DNA of 64,000 bases from Mycoplana rhizolycopersici (GTDB lineage Bacteria; Pseudomonadota; Alphaproteobacteria; Rhizobiales; Rhizobiaceae). The notes under the pieces were generated by a model. It was not told where the DNA came from. It was given only the letters and a program-made list of their open reading frames with translations, and searched no databases. A program made the translations under genes and the position numbers. Position 1 is the first letter of the stretch, and each line of letters starts with the position of its first letter. The stretch spans positions 310,001 to 374,000 of the forward strand of contig NZ_JABXYK010000003.1 of assembly GCF_013378445.1 (NCBI RefSeq), read 5' to 3'. Of the stretch, positions 20,402 to 29,211 are shown piece after piece.

Positions 20402-20998
20402 TCAGCTTTTGGTTGTGTTCTTGATCTCGAGAAGCTTCACGCCGAAGCGCGTGTCATCGTTCTCAAGCACGGTGATCTCGCCCCGGCCGATAACGCGACC
20501 GTTGACCATCACCTCGACAGGTTCGCCGATGCGGCGGTCGAGCGCGATCGTCGCCCCTTCGGTGAGGTTCATGAGGCCCGAAACCGGCATCTGCGAAGAA
20601 CCGAGCACGATCTGCAGGTCGATTGGAATGTCCATGATCAGGCCGAGATTGGCTTCCATGGCGCTGCCCGGGCGTGGGGTGATTTCTTCGAAGCTGGAGC
20701 CGCCGAAGTCGTTGCCGGCGGAAAAGTCGCTGCCGCCGAAGTCGCTGGTCCCGGTTGCGCCAAAGTCCATGCCAAACCCGGTCTCGCTCTCGTTCGTGCC
20801 GAAGTCGTCGCCGAATGCCGGAACCGCATCGCTGGCGGCGGGCGCGGCGAAGTCCATGTCGAAGTCTGTCGTGGTGCTGCTGGTGGCGTCTTGCTTCAAG
20901 ACGCCGCGCAGGTCATCGATCGCCTGTTCGAGTTCGGCGTCATTTGCAGTGATGGAGGACGCAAGGTCGTCCGCGAGGGGAGCTTTTTTCGGTGCCAT
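20402..20998 (-). CDS. fliN: Flagellar motor switch protein FliN
   Basis: A 198-residue C-ring protein. The C-terminal 80 residues are the SpoA-type domain ([20 protein letters not shown] to [16 protein letters not shown]). The N-terminal extension, about 110 residues, is low-complexity and acidic with repeated DF/FG units ([20 protein letters not shown]). This is longer than the compact FliN of enterics; long FliN forms occur in alphaproteobacteria. It lies between fliM and fliG. Confidence 0.9.
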   Translation of the reverse strand: MAPKKAPLADDLASSITANDAELEQAIDDLRGVLKQDATSSTTTDFDMDFAAPAASDAVPAFGDDFGTNESETGFGMDFGATGTSDFGGSDFSAGNDFGGSSFEEITPRPGSAMEANLGLIMDIPIDLQIVLGSSQMPVSGLMNLTEGATIALDRRIGEPVEVMVNGRVIGRGEITVLENDDTRFGVKLLEIKNTTKS

Positions 20999-21050
20999 GT
21001 GATCACTATTCCATTTGAAACTTGCCCGAGGCCTTCTGCCCGGTCTGGTC

Positions 21051-21986
21051 CTACCCGATGATGTGTTGCAGCAGCTCGTCCTCCGAGCCGTAGGTGTCCT
21101 TCACCCGGACGGTGTAGCGCGCGCCGGAGCGACCGAACTCGCAGACATAGAGCTTGCTGCCGTTGGCACTGACGTCGACGCGCACATCGTTTGCGTCGTG
21201 GAAGGGAATGATGTCGCCTGCCTGCAGGCGACTGACGGTGTCGAGCGTCTGGCTCTCCAGCCGGATGCGGGCCTGGAGCGTCACTTTCGAACGGCGGACC
21301 TGCTCGCTCAGCTGATCGCTCCATTCCTTGCGGGACTTGGCGATGCTGGCGGGCCGTGGCGGCTCGATCTTCGATTTCAGGAGCGCCTGTTGCGGAGCCA
21401 CGAGATAGAAGGTGGACAGGACGGGGCCGATGCCGACGGACATTTTTACGGTAGCGGCGAACGTATCCTCCGAACCGTCGGCGGTAGCCTTCCGGCCTTC
21501 GACGTTGTAGGCGGGGCCGATCACCGGCTCGTAGCCGTTGCCGTCGCCGACTGCCGTCGCCAGCACACCTGAGACCCGGTCGAAGATCATGGCGGCGACG
21601 TCGAGTTCGATCTTCGACAGCGGACGCGGTTCCGGTTCCTCGATCGAATCGCTGACAGCTCCCAGCATGTTCTCAACGAGCGTGATGACGAAGGGGCTGT
21701 CGCAGACGACTGCGTACTGATCGCTCCAGTTGCGCAGTGCGCAATCGGAAACGGCCATCGCACCGCCGAGGCCGGAGATGAGCTGGCCGTAGCGACCGAC
21801 CTCGTAGCCGGCATAGGTGACGGCGACGTCGAAACCCAGTTCGCTGGAGAACACGTCGGGGAGGAACTCGGCCAGGACCTCGCCGAGGCTCGCGCATTGC
21901 TTGGAGATGGTCTCCCGGTCCCCAAGCTGTCCGAGGAGGCGGGCGAGGACGATCGGATCGTGCTTCTGTTTGGCGGAGGCTGTCAT
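21051..21986 (-). CDS. fliM: Flagellar motor switch protein FliM
   Basis: A 311-residue C-ring protein. The C-terminal SpoA-like domain ([20 protein letters not shown], then [20 protein letters not shown]) and the CheC-like middle domain support FliM. The N-terminus, [20 protein letters not shown], lacks the usual EIDALL-type CheY-binding motif, so the contact with CheY2-P may be through a diverged segment. It is second in the motA operon, 15 bases after motA. Confidence 0.86.
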   Translation of the reverse strand: MTASAKQKHDPIVLARLLGQLGDRETISKQCASLGEVLAEFLPDVFSSELGFDVAVTYAGYEVGRYGQLISGLGGAMAVSDCALRNWSDQYAVVCDSPFVITLVENMLGAVSDSIEEPEPRPLSKIELDVAAMIFDRVSGVLATAVGDGNGYEPVIGPAYNVEGRKATADGSEDTFAATVKMSVGIGPVLSTFYLVAPQQALLKSKIEPPRPASIAKSRKEWSDQLSEQVRRSKVTLQARIRLESQTLDTVSRLQAGDIIPFHDANDVRVDVSANGSKLYVCEFGRSGARYTVRVKDTYGSEDELLQHIIG

Positions 21987-22001
21987 GTCGTTCCTGCTCC
22001 T

Positions 22002-22877
22002 TTAGGCGGCCTTCGCATCGCCGCCGCCAGGGTTCATCATTTCCTGCTCGACCGCATCGATCGACGGACGTTCGTAGGAGGAGATCGTCTTGCGGCCATA
22101 TTCCAGCGCGACCTGCGGGACGGAGCCGTTCATGTATGCAAGCAGGGTCTGCTTGACGATGATGTACAGGCGGTTCTGCTTGGTACGGACCGACTTGATG
22201 TTGGCGGTGATCGGCGAGACGATGGAGTAGGACAGGAAGACGCCGAGAAGCGTGCCGACCAGTGCGGCTGCGATCTTGCCGCCGAGGATTTCCGGCGATT
22301 CGTTGATCGAGCCCATGGCCTTGATGACGCCGAGAACCGCCGCGACGATACCGATCGCCGGGAAAGCGTCACCCATCGTGTTCAGTGCATTGTAGGGCTT
22401 CATCTTGTCATAGGTGATGGTCTGGATTTCTTCGTCCATCAGCGCCTCGATCTCGTGCGAACGGGCGTTGCCGATGATGATGAGCCGGACATAGTCACAG
22501 ATGAAAGACGTCAGTTCCTTGTTCTGCAGGACCGTAGGCGCCGCCTGGAAGATCGAGGACTCCTCCGGGTTGTCGATATGGGCTTCGATCTCGTTGCGCG
22601 ACTTGGTGCGCAGGTCGCGCATCAGGCTGTAGAGAACGCCGAGCGTATCGAGATAGTGCCGCTCCTTCGGGACCTTGTGCTTGAAGGCCTCGCCGAGCGC
22701 CTTGCCGGTCTCCTTCACCACCTTCATCGTGTTGGCCATGATGAAGCCGCCGATGCCGGCCCCGCCGATGATGACGAGTTCGAACGGCTGGTTGAGGACC
22801 TCAAGGTGCCCTCCCATGGCCATGTAGCCGCCGAGCACGCAGCCGAAGGTGACAATCAAACCGATGATGATATTCAT
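22002..22877 (-). CDS. motA: Flagellar stator protein MotA
   Basis: A 291-residue inner-membrane proton-channel subunit with four hydrophobic segments (residues about 1-20, 30-50, 165-190, 200-225) and a large cytoplasmic loop carrying the charged torque region ([16 protein letters not shown]). ATG 22877 ([11 protein letters not shown]) is the standard family start; the frame is open further upstream in sequence that reads as noise. It is first in its operon, with the class II element 42 bases before the ATG. Its partner MotB is encoded at 40964. Confidence 0.94.
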   Translation of the reverse strand: MNIIIGLIVTFGCVLGGYMAMGGHLEVLNQPFELVIIGGAGIGGFIMANTMKVVKETGKALGEAFKHKVPKERHYLDTLGVLYSLMRDLRTKSRNEIEAHIDNPEESSIFQAAPTVLQNKELTSFICDYVRLIIIGNARSHEIEALMDEEIQTITYDKMKPYNALNTMGDAFPAIGIVAAVLGVIKAMGSINESPEILGGKIAAALVGTLLGVFLSYSIVSPITANIKSVRTKQNRLYIIVKQTLLAYMNGSVPQVALEYGRKTISSYERPSIDAVEQEMMNPGGGDAKAA

Positions 22878-22918
22878 TGTAAGCCCACAAGCCTCGACAA
22901 ATTTCCGACCCTGCCTGA

Positions 22919-22935
22919 ATAGGGTTCGAGCCTTG
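22919..22935 (-). promoter_or_regulatory. Candidate class II flagellar promoter element, motA operon
   Basis: Read on the minus strand: CCTCACA-CAAGGCT-CGAACC-CTAT. It has the same spacing as the fliF and flgB copies and ends 41 bases before the motA ATG. Confidence 0.55.
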
Positions 22936-22988
22936 TGTGAGGCTGTACCTCCAGCGATTTCGCAAACGTCTGTGCTTACAGGTTCGCG

Positions 22989-23005
22989 CAAGCCAGCGCA
23001 GGCAG
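22989..23005 (+). promoter_or_regulatory. Weak class II element, DUF1217-flgF-fliI operon
   Basis: TTCGCG-CAAGCCA-GCGCAG-GCAG. The left half fits the recurring element, but the right half is GCAG rather than CTAG. It lies 60 bases before the first gene and is divergent from the motA element 54 bases away. Confidence 0.3.
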
Positions 23006-23065
23006 TTTGGCGCCGAATATGAGGGGCGGTATGCCCGTGCGAAAGCGGAAGGCGCGGTATCCATC

Positions 23066-23845
23066 GTGACGACGACCTACACCAGCTACAAACTGATCGC
23101 GGCCGATCTCGCAACCTCGCTCGACCGGGTTGCCAAGCAGCCGGACGTCAAGCGCGAAACAGAATATTACCTGTCGAAGATCGGCTCGATCAAAACCATC
23201 GACGAGTTCTTCGCCGACAGCCGTCTCTACAACTATGCGATGAAGGCACATGGCCTTGAAGACATGGCCTATGCCAAGGCCTTCATACGCAAGGTGCTGA
23301 CGGAGGGCGTCGACAGCGACGACGCCTTTGCCAACAAGCTCTCCGACAGCCGCTACAAGGAACTGGCGGAATCCTTGAATTTCGCCCGGAACGGCGAAGC
23401 GGCGACGAGTTTCGACCGCGCCCAGAAGGGCGTCGTCGACAAGTACAACCGCCAGACGCTCGAAGTGAATGCCGGCAGCGAGAACACCGGCGTCCGGCTT
23501 GCGCTCTATTTCGAGCGCATGGCTTCGTCTGTCACCAGCGGCTACTCCATCATCGCCGACGATGCGATCTCGCAGGTGGTCCGCACCGCGCTCCAGTTGC
23601 CCGACGAGTTCGTCGGGACCGACGTCGACCGGCAGGCAGCCTATTACGAGGACGTGCTGGCCATCGAGGACTTCCAGGATCCAGTGAAGGTGGGCAAGCT
23701 TCTCGAGCGTTTCACCGCGATGTGGGAACTCGACAATCCGTCCGGATCCTACGACCCGCTGACGGCCTTCCAGTCGTCGAGCCTGACGGGCATTTCGACC
23801 GACCTTCTTCTTTCCATCAACAATCTCAAACTCGGAGGCCGCTGA
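23066..23845 (+). CDS. DUF1217-type conserved flagellar-cluster protein
   Basis: A 259-residue soluble protein starting (V/M)[21 protein letters not shown] 23066 is chosen because family members begin near [14 protein letters not shown] lies 13 bases upstream, which is rather far, so an earlier start cannot be excluded. The sequence is mostly helical with repeated tyrosine-containing segments ([20 protein letters not shown]). I believe it belongs to DUF1217, a family of unknown function found next to rod genes in rhizobia. The flgF ATG follows 1 base after its stop, suggesting a link to rod assembly. Confidence 0.75.
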   Translation: MTTTYTSYKLIAADLATSLDRVAKQPDVKRETEYYLSKIGSIKTIDEFFADSRLYNYAMKAHGLEDMAYAKAFIRKVLTEGVDSDDAFANKLSDSRYKELAESLNFARNGEAATSFDRAQKGVVDKYNRQTLEVNAGSENTGVRLALYFERMASSVTSGYSIIADDAISQVVRTALQLPDEFVGTDVDRQAAYYEDVLAIEDFQDPVKVGKLLERFTAMWELDNPSGSYDPLTAFQSSSLTGISTDLLLSINNLKLGGR

Positions 23846-23846
23846 T

Positions 23847-24572
23847 ATGGAAACCGGGCTTTACGTCTCGCTTTCGTCCCAGATCGCTCTCGATCGCCGC
23901 CTCACCACGCTGGCCGACAACGTCGCAAACGCCAACACGGTGGGTTTCCGTGCAACGGAGATCAAGTTCAACGACGTCGTCGCCGACAACGGCAAGGCCA
24001 AGGTCGCCTTCGTGGACCAAGGCAAGGAATTCCTTTCGACCAAGAGCGGCGGCCTGACCGAGACCAACGGCATGCTCGACTTCGCCATCCGCGGCGACGC
24101 CTGGTTCGCCGTGGAGACGCCTTCCGGCCAGACGCTCACCCGCGACGGCCGTTTCACGCTCACCGACAATGGCGATCTCGTCACGCTGAACGGCCATCCG
24201 GTGCTGGATGCCGGCGGCGCGCCGATCCAGATCGACGGCAATGCCGGACCGATCAAGATCAGTGCCGATGGTCAGCTGAACCAGAACGGACAGCCTGTGG
24301 CCGCGCTCGGTCTCTTCGAAGCCGATCTTTCCGCCGGCTACGTCCGTGCGGGCAACAGCGGCATCATCCCGAACACAGCACCGGAACCGGTCGTCGACCG
24401 TATCGATGCCGGCGTTGCGCAGGGCTATGTCGAGGAATCCAACGTCAACGCGATCGCCGAGATGACACAGCTGATCACCGTCACCCGCGCATTCGAGAGC
24501 ATCAATGCGCTGCTGCAGAAGAGCGAGTCCTCGATCGACAGCGCGATCAGGACTTTCGGCGGCAGCCAGTAA
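23847..24572 (+). CDS. flgF: Flagellar proximal rod protein FlgF
   Basis: A 241-residue rod protein. The N-terminal segment LTTLADNVANANTVGFRATE and the C-terminal motif YVEESNVNAIAEMTQLITVT plus FESINALLQKSE are the flg_bb_rod pattern. It is exported by the flagellar type III apparatus and has no Sec signal. It is one base after the DUF1217-type gene and 6 bases before fliI. Confidence 0.93.
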   Translation: METGLYVSLSSQIALDRRLTTLADNVANANTVGFRATEIKFNDVVADNGKAKVAFVDQGKEFLSTKSGGLTETNGMLDFAIRGDAWFAVETPSGQTLTRDGRFTLTDNGDLVTLNGHPVLDAGGAPIQIDGNAGPIKISADGQLNQNGQPVAALGLFEADLSAGYVRAGNSGIIPNTAPEPVVDRIDAGVAQGYVEESNVNAIAEMTQLITVTRAFESINALLQKSESSIDSAIRTFGGSQ

Positions 24573-24578
24573 GCCGGC

Positions 24579-26000
24579 ATGACGATGGCGACGGACACGG
24601 CACAATCTCGACCGGCGACAGGCGATGGAGCGCGCAAGCTCAACGCTTTGGCCGGGCTGGTGAAACGATACTCCAATCCGGACAGTTCGGTCGCCCACGG
24701 CGGCCATGTCCAGACGATCGCTGCCGGCAACTATACCGTCAGCGGATTGTCGCGGCATGTCAGGCTTGGCGAATTCGTCGCCCACCGCAGCCCCACCGGC
24801 ATCCATCTCGGCGAAGTCGTGCGGGTGGAACAGGAGACGGTGGTGGTCTGCCCCATCGAACCGGGCGAGCCGATCGGCATCCATGACACGGTCATTCGCA
24901 AGGGCGCGTTCCGAGTGGCGCCGGCCGCGTCCTGGTGCGGCCGAACCATCAATGCGCTGGGCGAGCCCATCGACAACCGCGGACCCCTGACGCAGGGCGA
25001 CGTGCGCCGTTCTATTTCCAACACGGCGCCCCCGTCGATGACGCGAAAGCGCGTCGAGACGGGGTTCACCACCGGCGTTCGCGCGATCGACCTCTTTGCG
25101 CCCCTGTGCCTCGGCCAGCGCCTCGGCATCTTCGCCGGCTCGGGCGTCGGCAAATCGACGCTGCTTTCGATGCTCGCGCGGGCCGATGCCTTCGACAAGG
25201 TGGTGATCGCCCTTGTGGGCGAACGCGGCCGTGAAGTGCGTGAGTTCATCGAGGATACGCTCGGCGACAACCTGGCGAAGTCCGTCGCCGTGGTCGCGAC
25301 CAGCGACGAAAGCCCGATGCTGCGCAAGATGGCGCCGCTGACGGCGGTGACGATCGCGGAGCATTTCCGCGACCAGGGCGACAACGTGCTCCTGATCATC
25401 GACAGCGTCACGCGTTTCGCCCATGCGATCCGCGAGGTGGCAACCGCTTCCGGCGAGCCGCCGATCGCGCGCGGCTACCCGGCATCGGTCTTCACCGAAC
25501 TGCCGCGCCTGCTGGAGCGGGCCGGCCCCGGCGCCGAGGGCACCGGCACGATTACCGCGATCATCTCCATCCTCGTCGACGGCGACAACCACAACGACCC
25601 GATCGCGGACTCGACCCGCGGCATCCTTGATGGCCACATCGTGCTCGAACGCAGCCTTGCCGACGAGGGACGCTACCCGCCGATCAATCCGCTGTCTTCG
25701 ATCTCGCGTCTGGCGCGCAAGGCCTGGACGCCCGATCAGGAGAAGCTGGTGGCCCGGCTGAAGGCGCTGATCCATCGCTACGAGGAAACGCGTGACCTTC
25801 GCCTGATCGGCGGTTATCGCCCGGGCAGCGATCCGGACCTCGACATGGCGATCAAGCAGGTTCCGATCATTTACGACGTGTTGCGGCAGACACCGAACGA
25901 CAAGCCGGCGGCGGATTCGTTCGCAGACCTTGCGATCGCGCTGCGCAACGCTCCCGCTAACCAGCCGAACGGCGCAGGCAACGCTAGGGCAAGAGGTTAG
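24579..26000 (+). CDS. fliI: Flagellar export ATPase FliI
   Basis: A 473-residue ATPase of the F1-beta-like family that powers substrate unfolding and chaperone release in flagellar export. The Walker A motif GIFAGSGVGKSTLLSML lies near nt 25126-25176, Walker B is VLLIIDSVTRFAHAIREV, and ARGYPASVFTELPRLLERAG is conserved. An in-frame ATG at 24585 is an alternative start. It lies between flgF and a small membrane-protein gene; its regulator FliH is probably the product of 40317-40967. Confidence 0.95.
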   Translation: MTMATDTAQSRPATGDGARKLNALAGLVKRYSNPDSSVAHGGHVQTIAAGNYTVSGLSRHVRLGEFVAHRSPTGIHLGEVVRVEQETVVVCPIEPGEPIGIHDTVIRKGAFRVAPAASWCGRTINALGEPIDNRGPLTQGDVRRSISNTAPPSMTRKRVETGFTTGVRAIDLFAPLCLGQRLGIFAGSGVGKSTLLSMLARADAFDKVVIALVGERGREVREFIEDTLGDNLAKSVAVVATSDESPMLRKMAPLTAVTIAEHFRDQGDNVLLIIDSVTRFAHAIREVATASGEPPIARGYPASVFTELPRLLERAGPGAEGTGTITAIISILVDGDNHNDPIADSTRGILDGHIVLERSLADEGRYPPINPLSSISRLARKAWTPDQEKLVARLKALIHRYEETRDLRLIGGYRPGSDPDLDMAIKQVPIIYDVLRQTPNDKPAADSFADLAIALRNAPANQPNGAGNARARG

Positions 26001-26002
26001 AG

Positions 26003-26560
26003 ATGACTGATTTTGATGCCGACAAGGCCGTGCCGCCGCTGCGACGGAGCGAAGTCCGTGGCAGAAGCTTCACAGATCGTCTGCTCATCGCATCAGGCGT
26101 GACGCTCGCCGCTCTTGCGGCCTTCTTCCCTTGGTACGTCTTCCTCAATCCGCAGGAATTTTCCATTCCGCCGCTCTGGCAGGATGCGCGGCGCGATCTG
26201 CCGGACACGCCTGCAAAGGACGTCGTGAGCGTTTCGCCCGCAGCCATGGTCGATAACGACGATGTCGCCCCCACGCCGGAACTCGATCCTGTTCGCACCG
26301 CGACCGTTCCCAATCTCGGCCGGGAAGGCGCGCGCGGCGCAGCGCCCAGCGCCCCGATCGAACAGCCGCTTCCGCCGCCGACCGGCTTTCGCCTGATGCA
26401 CGTCGCCAATGGTCGCGCAATGATCGAGGACGCTTCGGGTATGTACATCGTCCGCGTGGGGTCGGTCCTGCCCGACAACAGCAAGCTCGCCACGCTTGAA
26501 CAGCGCGAGGGCGAATGGGTGATCGTCACGTCGAAGGGCGACATCTACAAGCGCCGCTGA
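26003..26560 (+). CDS. Conserved hypothetical membrane-anchored protein of the flagellar cluster
   Basis: A 185-residue protein with one transmembrane segment at about residues 28-48 (LIASGVTLAALAAFFPWYVF), a Pro/Ala-rich middle, and a compact C-terminal domain (GFRLMHVANGRAMIEDASGM, then YIVRVGSVLPDNSKLATLEQ) that looks like a small beta barrel exposed to the periplasm. It starts 2 bases after fliI and ends its operon before a clear terminator. As I recall, rhizobial flagellar clusters carry an orthologue here. No function can be named. Confidence 0.75.
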   Translation: MTDFDADKAVPPLRRSEVRGRSFTDRLLIASGVTLAALAAFFPWYVFLNPQEFSIPPLWQDARRDLPDTPAKDVVSVSPAAMVDNDDVAPTPELDPVRTATVPNLGREGARGAAPSAPIEQPLPPPTGFRLMHVANGRAMIEDASGMYIVRVGSVLPDNSKLATLEQREGEWVIVTSKGDIYKRR

Positions 26561-26583
26561 TTCGCGCAGCCTTCCATTGTCGC

Positions 26584-26612
26584 AAGCCGCCGGCCCGTCC
26601 GGCGGCTTTTTG
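26584..26612 (+). terminator. Rho-independent terminator after the fliI operon
   Basis: Perfect 10-base stem AAGCCGCCGG (26584-26593) / CCGGCGGCTT (26599-26608) with loop CCCGT and a T-run of five. Confidence 0.88.
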
Positions 26613-26682
26613 CGTTTCTGTCGCCTGAAATGCCTGGAAATTCGGGAGCCAGCGAAAAGGTGAGATCCCGGCAAGTCCCACG

Positions 26683-26699
26683 CAAGTTTAGCCCCCTAG
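26683..26699 (+). promoter_or_regulatory. Candidate class II flagellar promoter element, flgB operon
   Basis: TCCCACG-CAAGTTT-AGCCCC-CTAG. A full match to the recurring element, ending 30 bases before the preferred flgB ATG. Confidence 0.6.
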
Positions 26700-26729
26700 G
26701 TTCAGGTCAACAAAATGGAGTTTGCCGCC

Positions 26730-27110
26730 ATGCAACCAATTCAATTCTTCGAGCTGGCTTCCAAGCAGGCCGATTGGCTCGCTGTGCGCCAGTCCGTGGT
26801 TGCCGGAAACATCGCCAATGCCAATACTCCCGGCTACCACGCGAAGGACGTGACGCCCTTCCAGTCGGTCCTTGAAAAGACTGGCATCCAGATGGCGGCC
26901 ACCAATCCGATGCATTTCACGGAAGGTTCGCTCAGTAACGAGGTGACTGATGTCTCCGCCAACGAAGACGTCGGCGTCCAGATCTCAGGCAATTCCGTGG
27001 GGCTTGCGGAAGAACTGATGAAGCAGGGCCAGGTCAAGCGCGAGTACGAACTCAATGCCGGCCTGGTCAAGGCGTTTCATCGCATGATGCTGATGACTGT
27101 CAGGACGTAA
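26730..27110 (+). CDS. flgB: Flagellar proximal rod protein FlgB
   Basis: A 126-residue rod protein. ATG 26730 ([13 protein letters not shown]) is chosen because GGAG lies 9 bases before it; an ATG at 26715 would add five residues. The N-terminal rod motif [19 protein letters not shown] and the C-terminal [17 protein letters not shown] are typical. It is the first gene of the long operon flgB-flgC-fliE-flgG-flgA-flgI-motE-flgH-fliL-fliP. Confidence 0.93.
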   Translation: MQPIQFFELASKQADWLAVRQSVVAGNIANANTPGYHAKDVTPFQSVLEKTGIQMAATNPMHFTEGSLSNEVTDVSANEDVGVQISGNSVGLAEELMKQGQVKREYELNAGLVKAFHRMMLMTVRT

Positions 27111-27111
27111 A

Positions 27112-27531
27112 ATGGATCCCCTAGTCGCCTCAATGAAAGTCGCTGCCTCGGGTCTCGAGGCACAATCCACCCGCATTCGCATCGTTTCGGAAAACCTGGC
27201 GAACGCCCGCTCGACCGGCGATGCGCCCGGTGCCGATCCCTACCGTCGCAAGACCGTGACCTTCGTCTCGGAACTCGATCGTGCCGTCGGCGCATCGCTG
27301 GTGGAGGTCGATCGCCTGGCGGAAGACGAGGGCGATTTCTCCACCGAGTTCGATCCGGGCAATCCGGCGGCCGACGAGAAGGGCATGGTGAAGCTGCCGA
27401 ACGTCAACGTGCTGGTTGAAATGGCCGACATGCGTGAGGCCAACCGTTCCTACGAGGCCAACCTGCAAAGCATCAAGCAGTCGCGCGACCTGATCAGTGC
27501 GACCATCGACCTCCTGAGGGCATCGCAATGA
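27112..27531 (+). CDS. flgC: Flagellar proximal rod protein FlgC
   Basis: A 139-residue rod protein with N-terminal [20 protein letters not shown] followed by NLANARSTG and C-terminal [20 protein letters not shown], both family signatures. It starts 1 base after flgB and overlaps fliE by 4 bases. It is exported without cleavage by the flagellar apparatus. Confidence 0.95.
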   Translation: MDPLVASMKVAASGLEAQSTRIRIVSENLANARSTGDAPGADPYRRKTVTFVSELDRAVGASLVEVDRLAEDEGDFSTEFDPGNPAADEKGMVKLPNVNVLVEMADMREANRSYEANLQSIKQSRDLISATIDLLRASQ

Positions 27532-27878
27532 TTGAATCGCTGAAGAGCGTCAGCTCGCTCACTCTGTCGTCGCCGCTGGGCGGCGCGATGACGGAGAATT
27601 CCGTTTCCAGCACCGCCTTCCAGCCAGGGCTTGCGCAGAACGTCCAGAACGCGCCGCAGTCGATGAGCTTCGCCCAGGTCCTCGGCGATATGGCGAGCGA
27701 TGCGGTGGGCAGCCTGAAGGCAGGCGAGACCAAGTCTTTCGAGAGCATCCAGGGCAAGGCCAACACCCGTGAGGTCGTCGATGCCGTGATGACGGCGGAG
27801 CAGACACTCCAGACGGCGATCGCGATCCGCGACAAGGTCGTCACCGCCTATCTCGAAGTCGCACGCATGCAGATCTGA
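27528..27878 (+). CDS. fliE: Hook-basal body protein FliE
   Basis: A 116-residue protein that joins the MS ring to the rod. The C-terminal pattern [20 protein letters not shown], then [19 protein letters not shown], is the FliE signature. The N-terminal 40 residues are variable. It overlaps flgC by 4 bases and is 11 bases before flgG. Confidence 0.94.
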   Translation: MIESLKSVSSLTLSSPLGGAMTENSVSSTAFQPGLAQNVQNAPQSMSFAQVLGDMASDAVGSLKAGETKSFESIQGKANTREVVDAVMTAEQTLQTAIAIRDKVVTAYLEVARMQI

Positions 27879-27889
27879 AGGAACGTGCC

Positions 27890-28672
27890 ATGAAAGCTCT
27901 CGCTATCGCCGCAACCGGCATGAACGCGCAGCAGACCAATCTCGAGGTCATCGCGAACAACATCGCCAACATCAACACGACCGGCTTCAAGCGCGCCCGG
28001 GCGGAATTCTCCGACCTGCTCTACCAGACCGAGCGTGCGCAGGGCGTTCCGAACCGCGCCAACCAGGCAATCGTTCCCGAAGGCGCGATCATCGGCCTCG
28101 GCGTCAAGACGGCCGCTGTGCGCAACCTGCACATCCAGGGCTCGTTGACCCAGACGGGCAACTCTTTTGACGTCGCCCTCGTCGGCCGTGGCTGGTTCCA
28201 GATCGAAGCGCCCGACGGCACGATGCTCTATACGCGCTCCGGCGCCTTCAACACCAACGCCGACGGCCAGCTTGTGACGCTGGACGGCTACACCGTTTCT
28301 CCGGGGATCACCGTTCCCCAGGATGCGACGGAAATCATCATCAACCGTTCGGGCCAGATCTTCGCCACCGTGAACGGCGAGGATCAGGAACTCGGCCAGC
28401 TGACGCTTGCGAACTTCGTCAACGAGGCCGGCCTCGAGCCGATGGGCGAGAACCTGTTCCGCGAGACCGAAGCATCGGGTGCGGCCACGGTCGGCGCGCC
28501 GGACGAAAACGGTCTTGCCTACCTGCAGCAGAACTACCTCGAAGCCTCCAACGTCGATCCGGTCAAGGAAATCACAGACCTGATCTCGGCGCAGCGTGCC
28601 TACGAGATGAACTCCAAGATCATCCAGGCGGCCGACGAAATGGCGGCCGTGGTCAGCAAGAACCTCCGTTAA
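27890..28672 (+). CDS. flgG: Flagellar distal rod protein FlgG
   Basis: A 260-residue distal rod protein, close to the usual length of 260-262. It begins [20 protein letters not shown] and carries [20 protein letters not shown] and the C-terminal [20 protein letters not shown] with [16 protein letters not shown]. It is followed by flgA after 20 bases. Confidence 0.95.
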   Translation: MKALAIAATGMNAQQTNLEVIANNIANINTTGFKRARAEFSDLLYQTERAQGVPNRANQAIVPEGAIIGLGVKTAAVRNLHIQGSLTQTGNSFDVALVGRGWFQIEAPDGTMLYTRSGAFNTNADGQLVTLDGYTVSPGITVPQDATEIIINRSGQIFATVNGEDQELGQLTLANFVNEAGLEPMGENLFRETEASGAATVGAPDENGLAYLQQNYLEASNVDPVKEITDLISAQRAYEMNSKIIQAADEMAAVVSKNLR

Positions 28673-28692
28673 TCGAAACAAGCGAGGGAAAC

Positions 28693-29211
28693 ATGATGTT
28701 TCGCCTGAAGCACCTCCGTCCAGTCAGGAATGCGGCGCGTCGCGCGGCAGGCCTGGTTGCAGCCGTCATCCTTGCGATCGCCGGATGCGCGGCCGTCCTG
28801 GAAGCGACGCCGGCTCTGGCAGAGCCGCGCTTCGCGGTCGTGCCCAAGCGAACCATCTATCCCGGCGAGCAGATCGATTCGAGCCAGCTCGAAGAGGTCG
28901 AGGTCACCAATCCGAACATCGCGCCCGGCTATGTCGAGGAAATCGCGGCGGTGGACGGCCTGGTCACCAAGAAGACCCTTCTTGTCGGACGGATCATCCT
29001 CGCCTCGGCGCTGCGCGAGCCCTATGCGGTGTCGCGTGGCAAGTCCGTTCAGCTCGTCTTCCAGAGCGGACCGCTGACGATCCGGGCATCCGGCATGCCG
29101 CTCGAGGACGCCTCGGTCGGCGATCTCATCAAGATCCGCAACATGGATTCCGGCGTGATCGTATCCGGTACCGTGATGGGTGACCATTCAGTGCATGTGG
29201 TGGCAAAATGA
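28693..29211 (+). CDS. flgA: P-ring chaperone FlgA
   Basis: A 172-residue periplasmic chaperone for P-ring assembly. It has a long N-terminal signal region and a SAF-type domain (VPKRTIYPGEQIDSSQLEEV, then GLVTKKTLLVGRIILASAL). GAGGG lies just before two consecutive ATGs at 28693 and 28696. Two cleavage sites are possible: a signal peptidase I site after PALA, or a lipobox-like IAGC earlier in the signal region; the first suits a soluble chaperone better. Its stop overlaps flgI by 4 bases. Confidence 0.9.
   Translation: MMFRLKHLRPVRNAARRAAGLVAAVILAIAGCAAVLEATPALAEPRFAVVPKRTIYPGEQIDSSQLEEVEVTNPNIAPGYVEEIAAVDGLVTKKTLLVGRIILASALREPYAVSRGKSVQLVFQSGPLTIRASGMPLEDASVGDLIKIRNMDSGVIVSGTVMGDHSVHVVAK

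Noticed and set aside
23826-25775. A 649-codon frame opposite flgF and fliI
   Set aside because: Antisense to two well-supported genes, without protein character.
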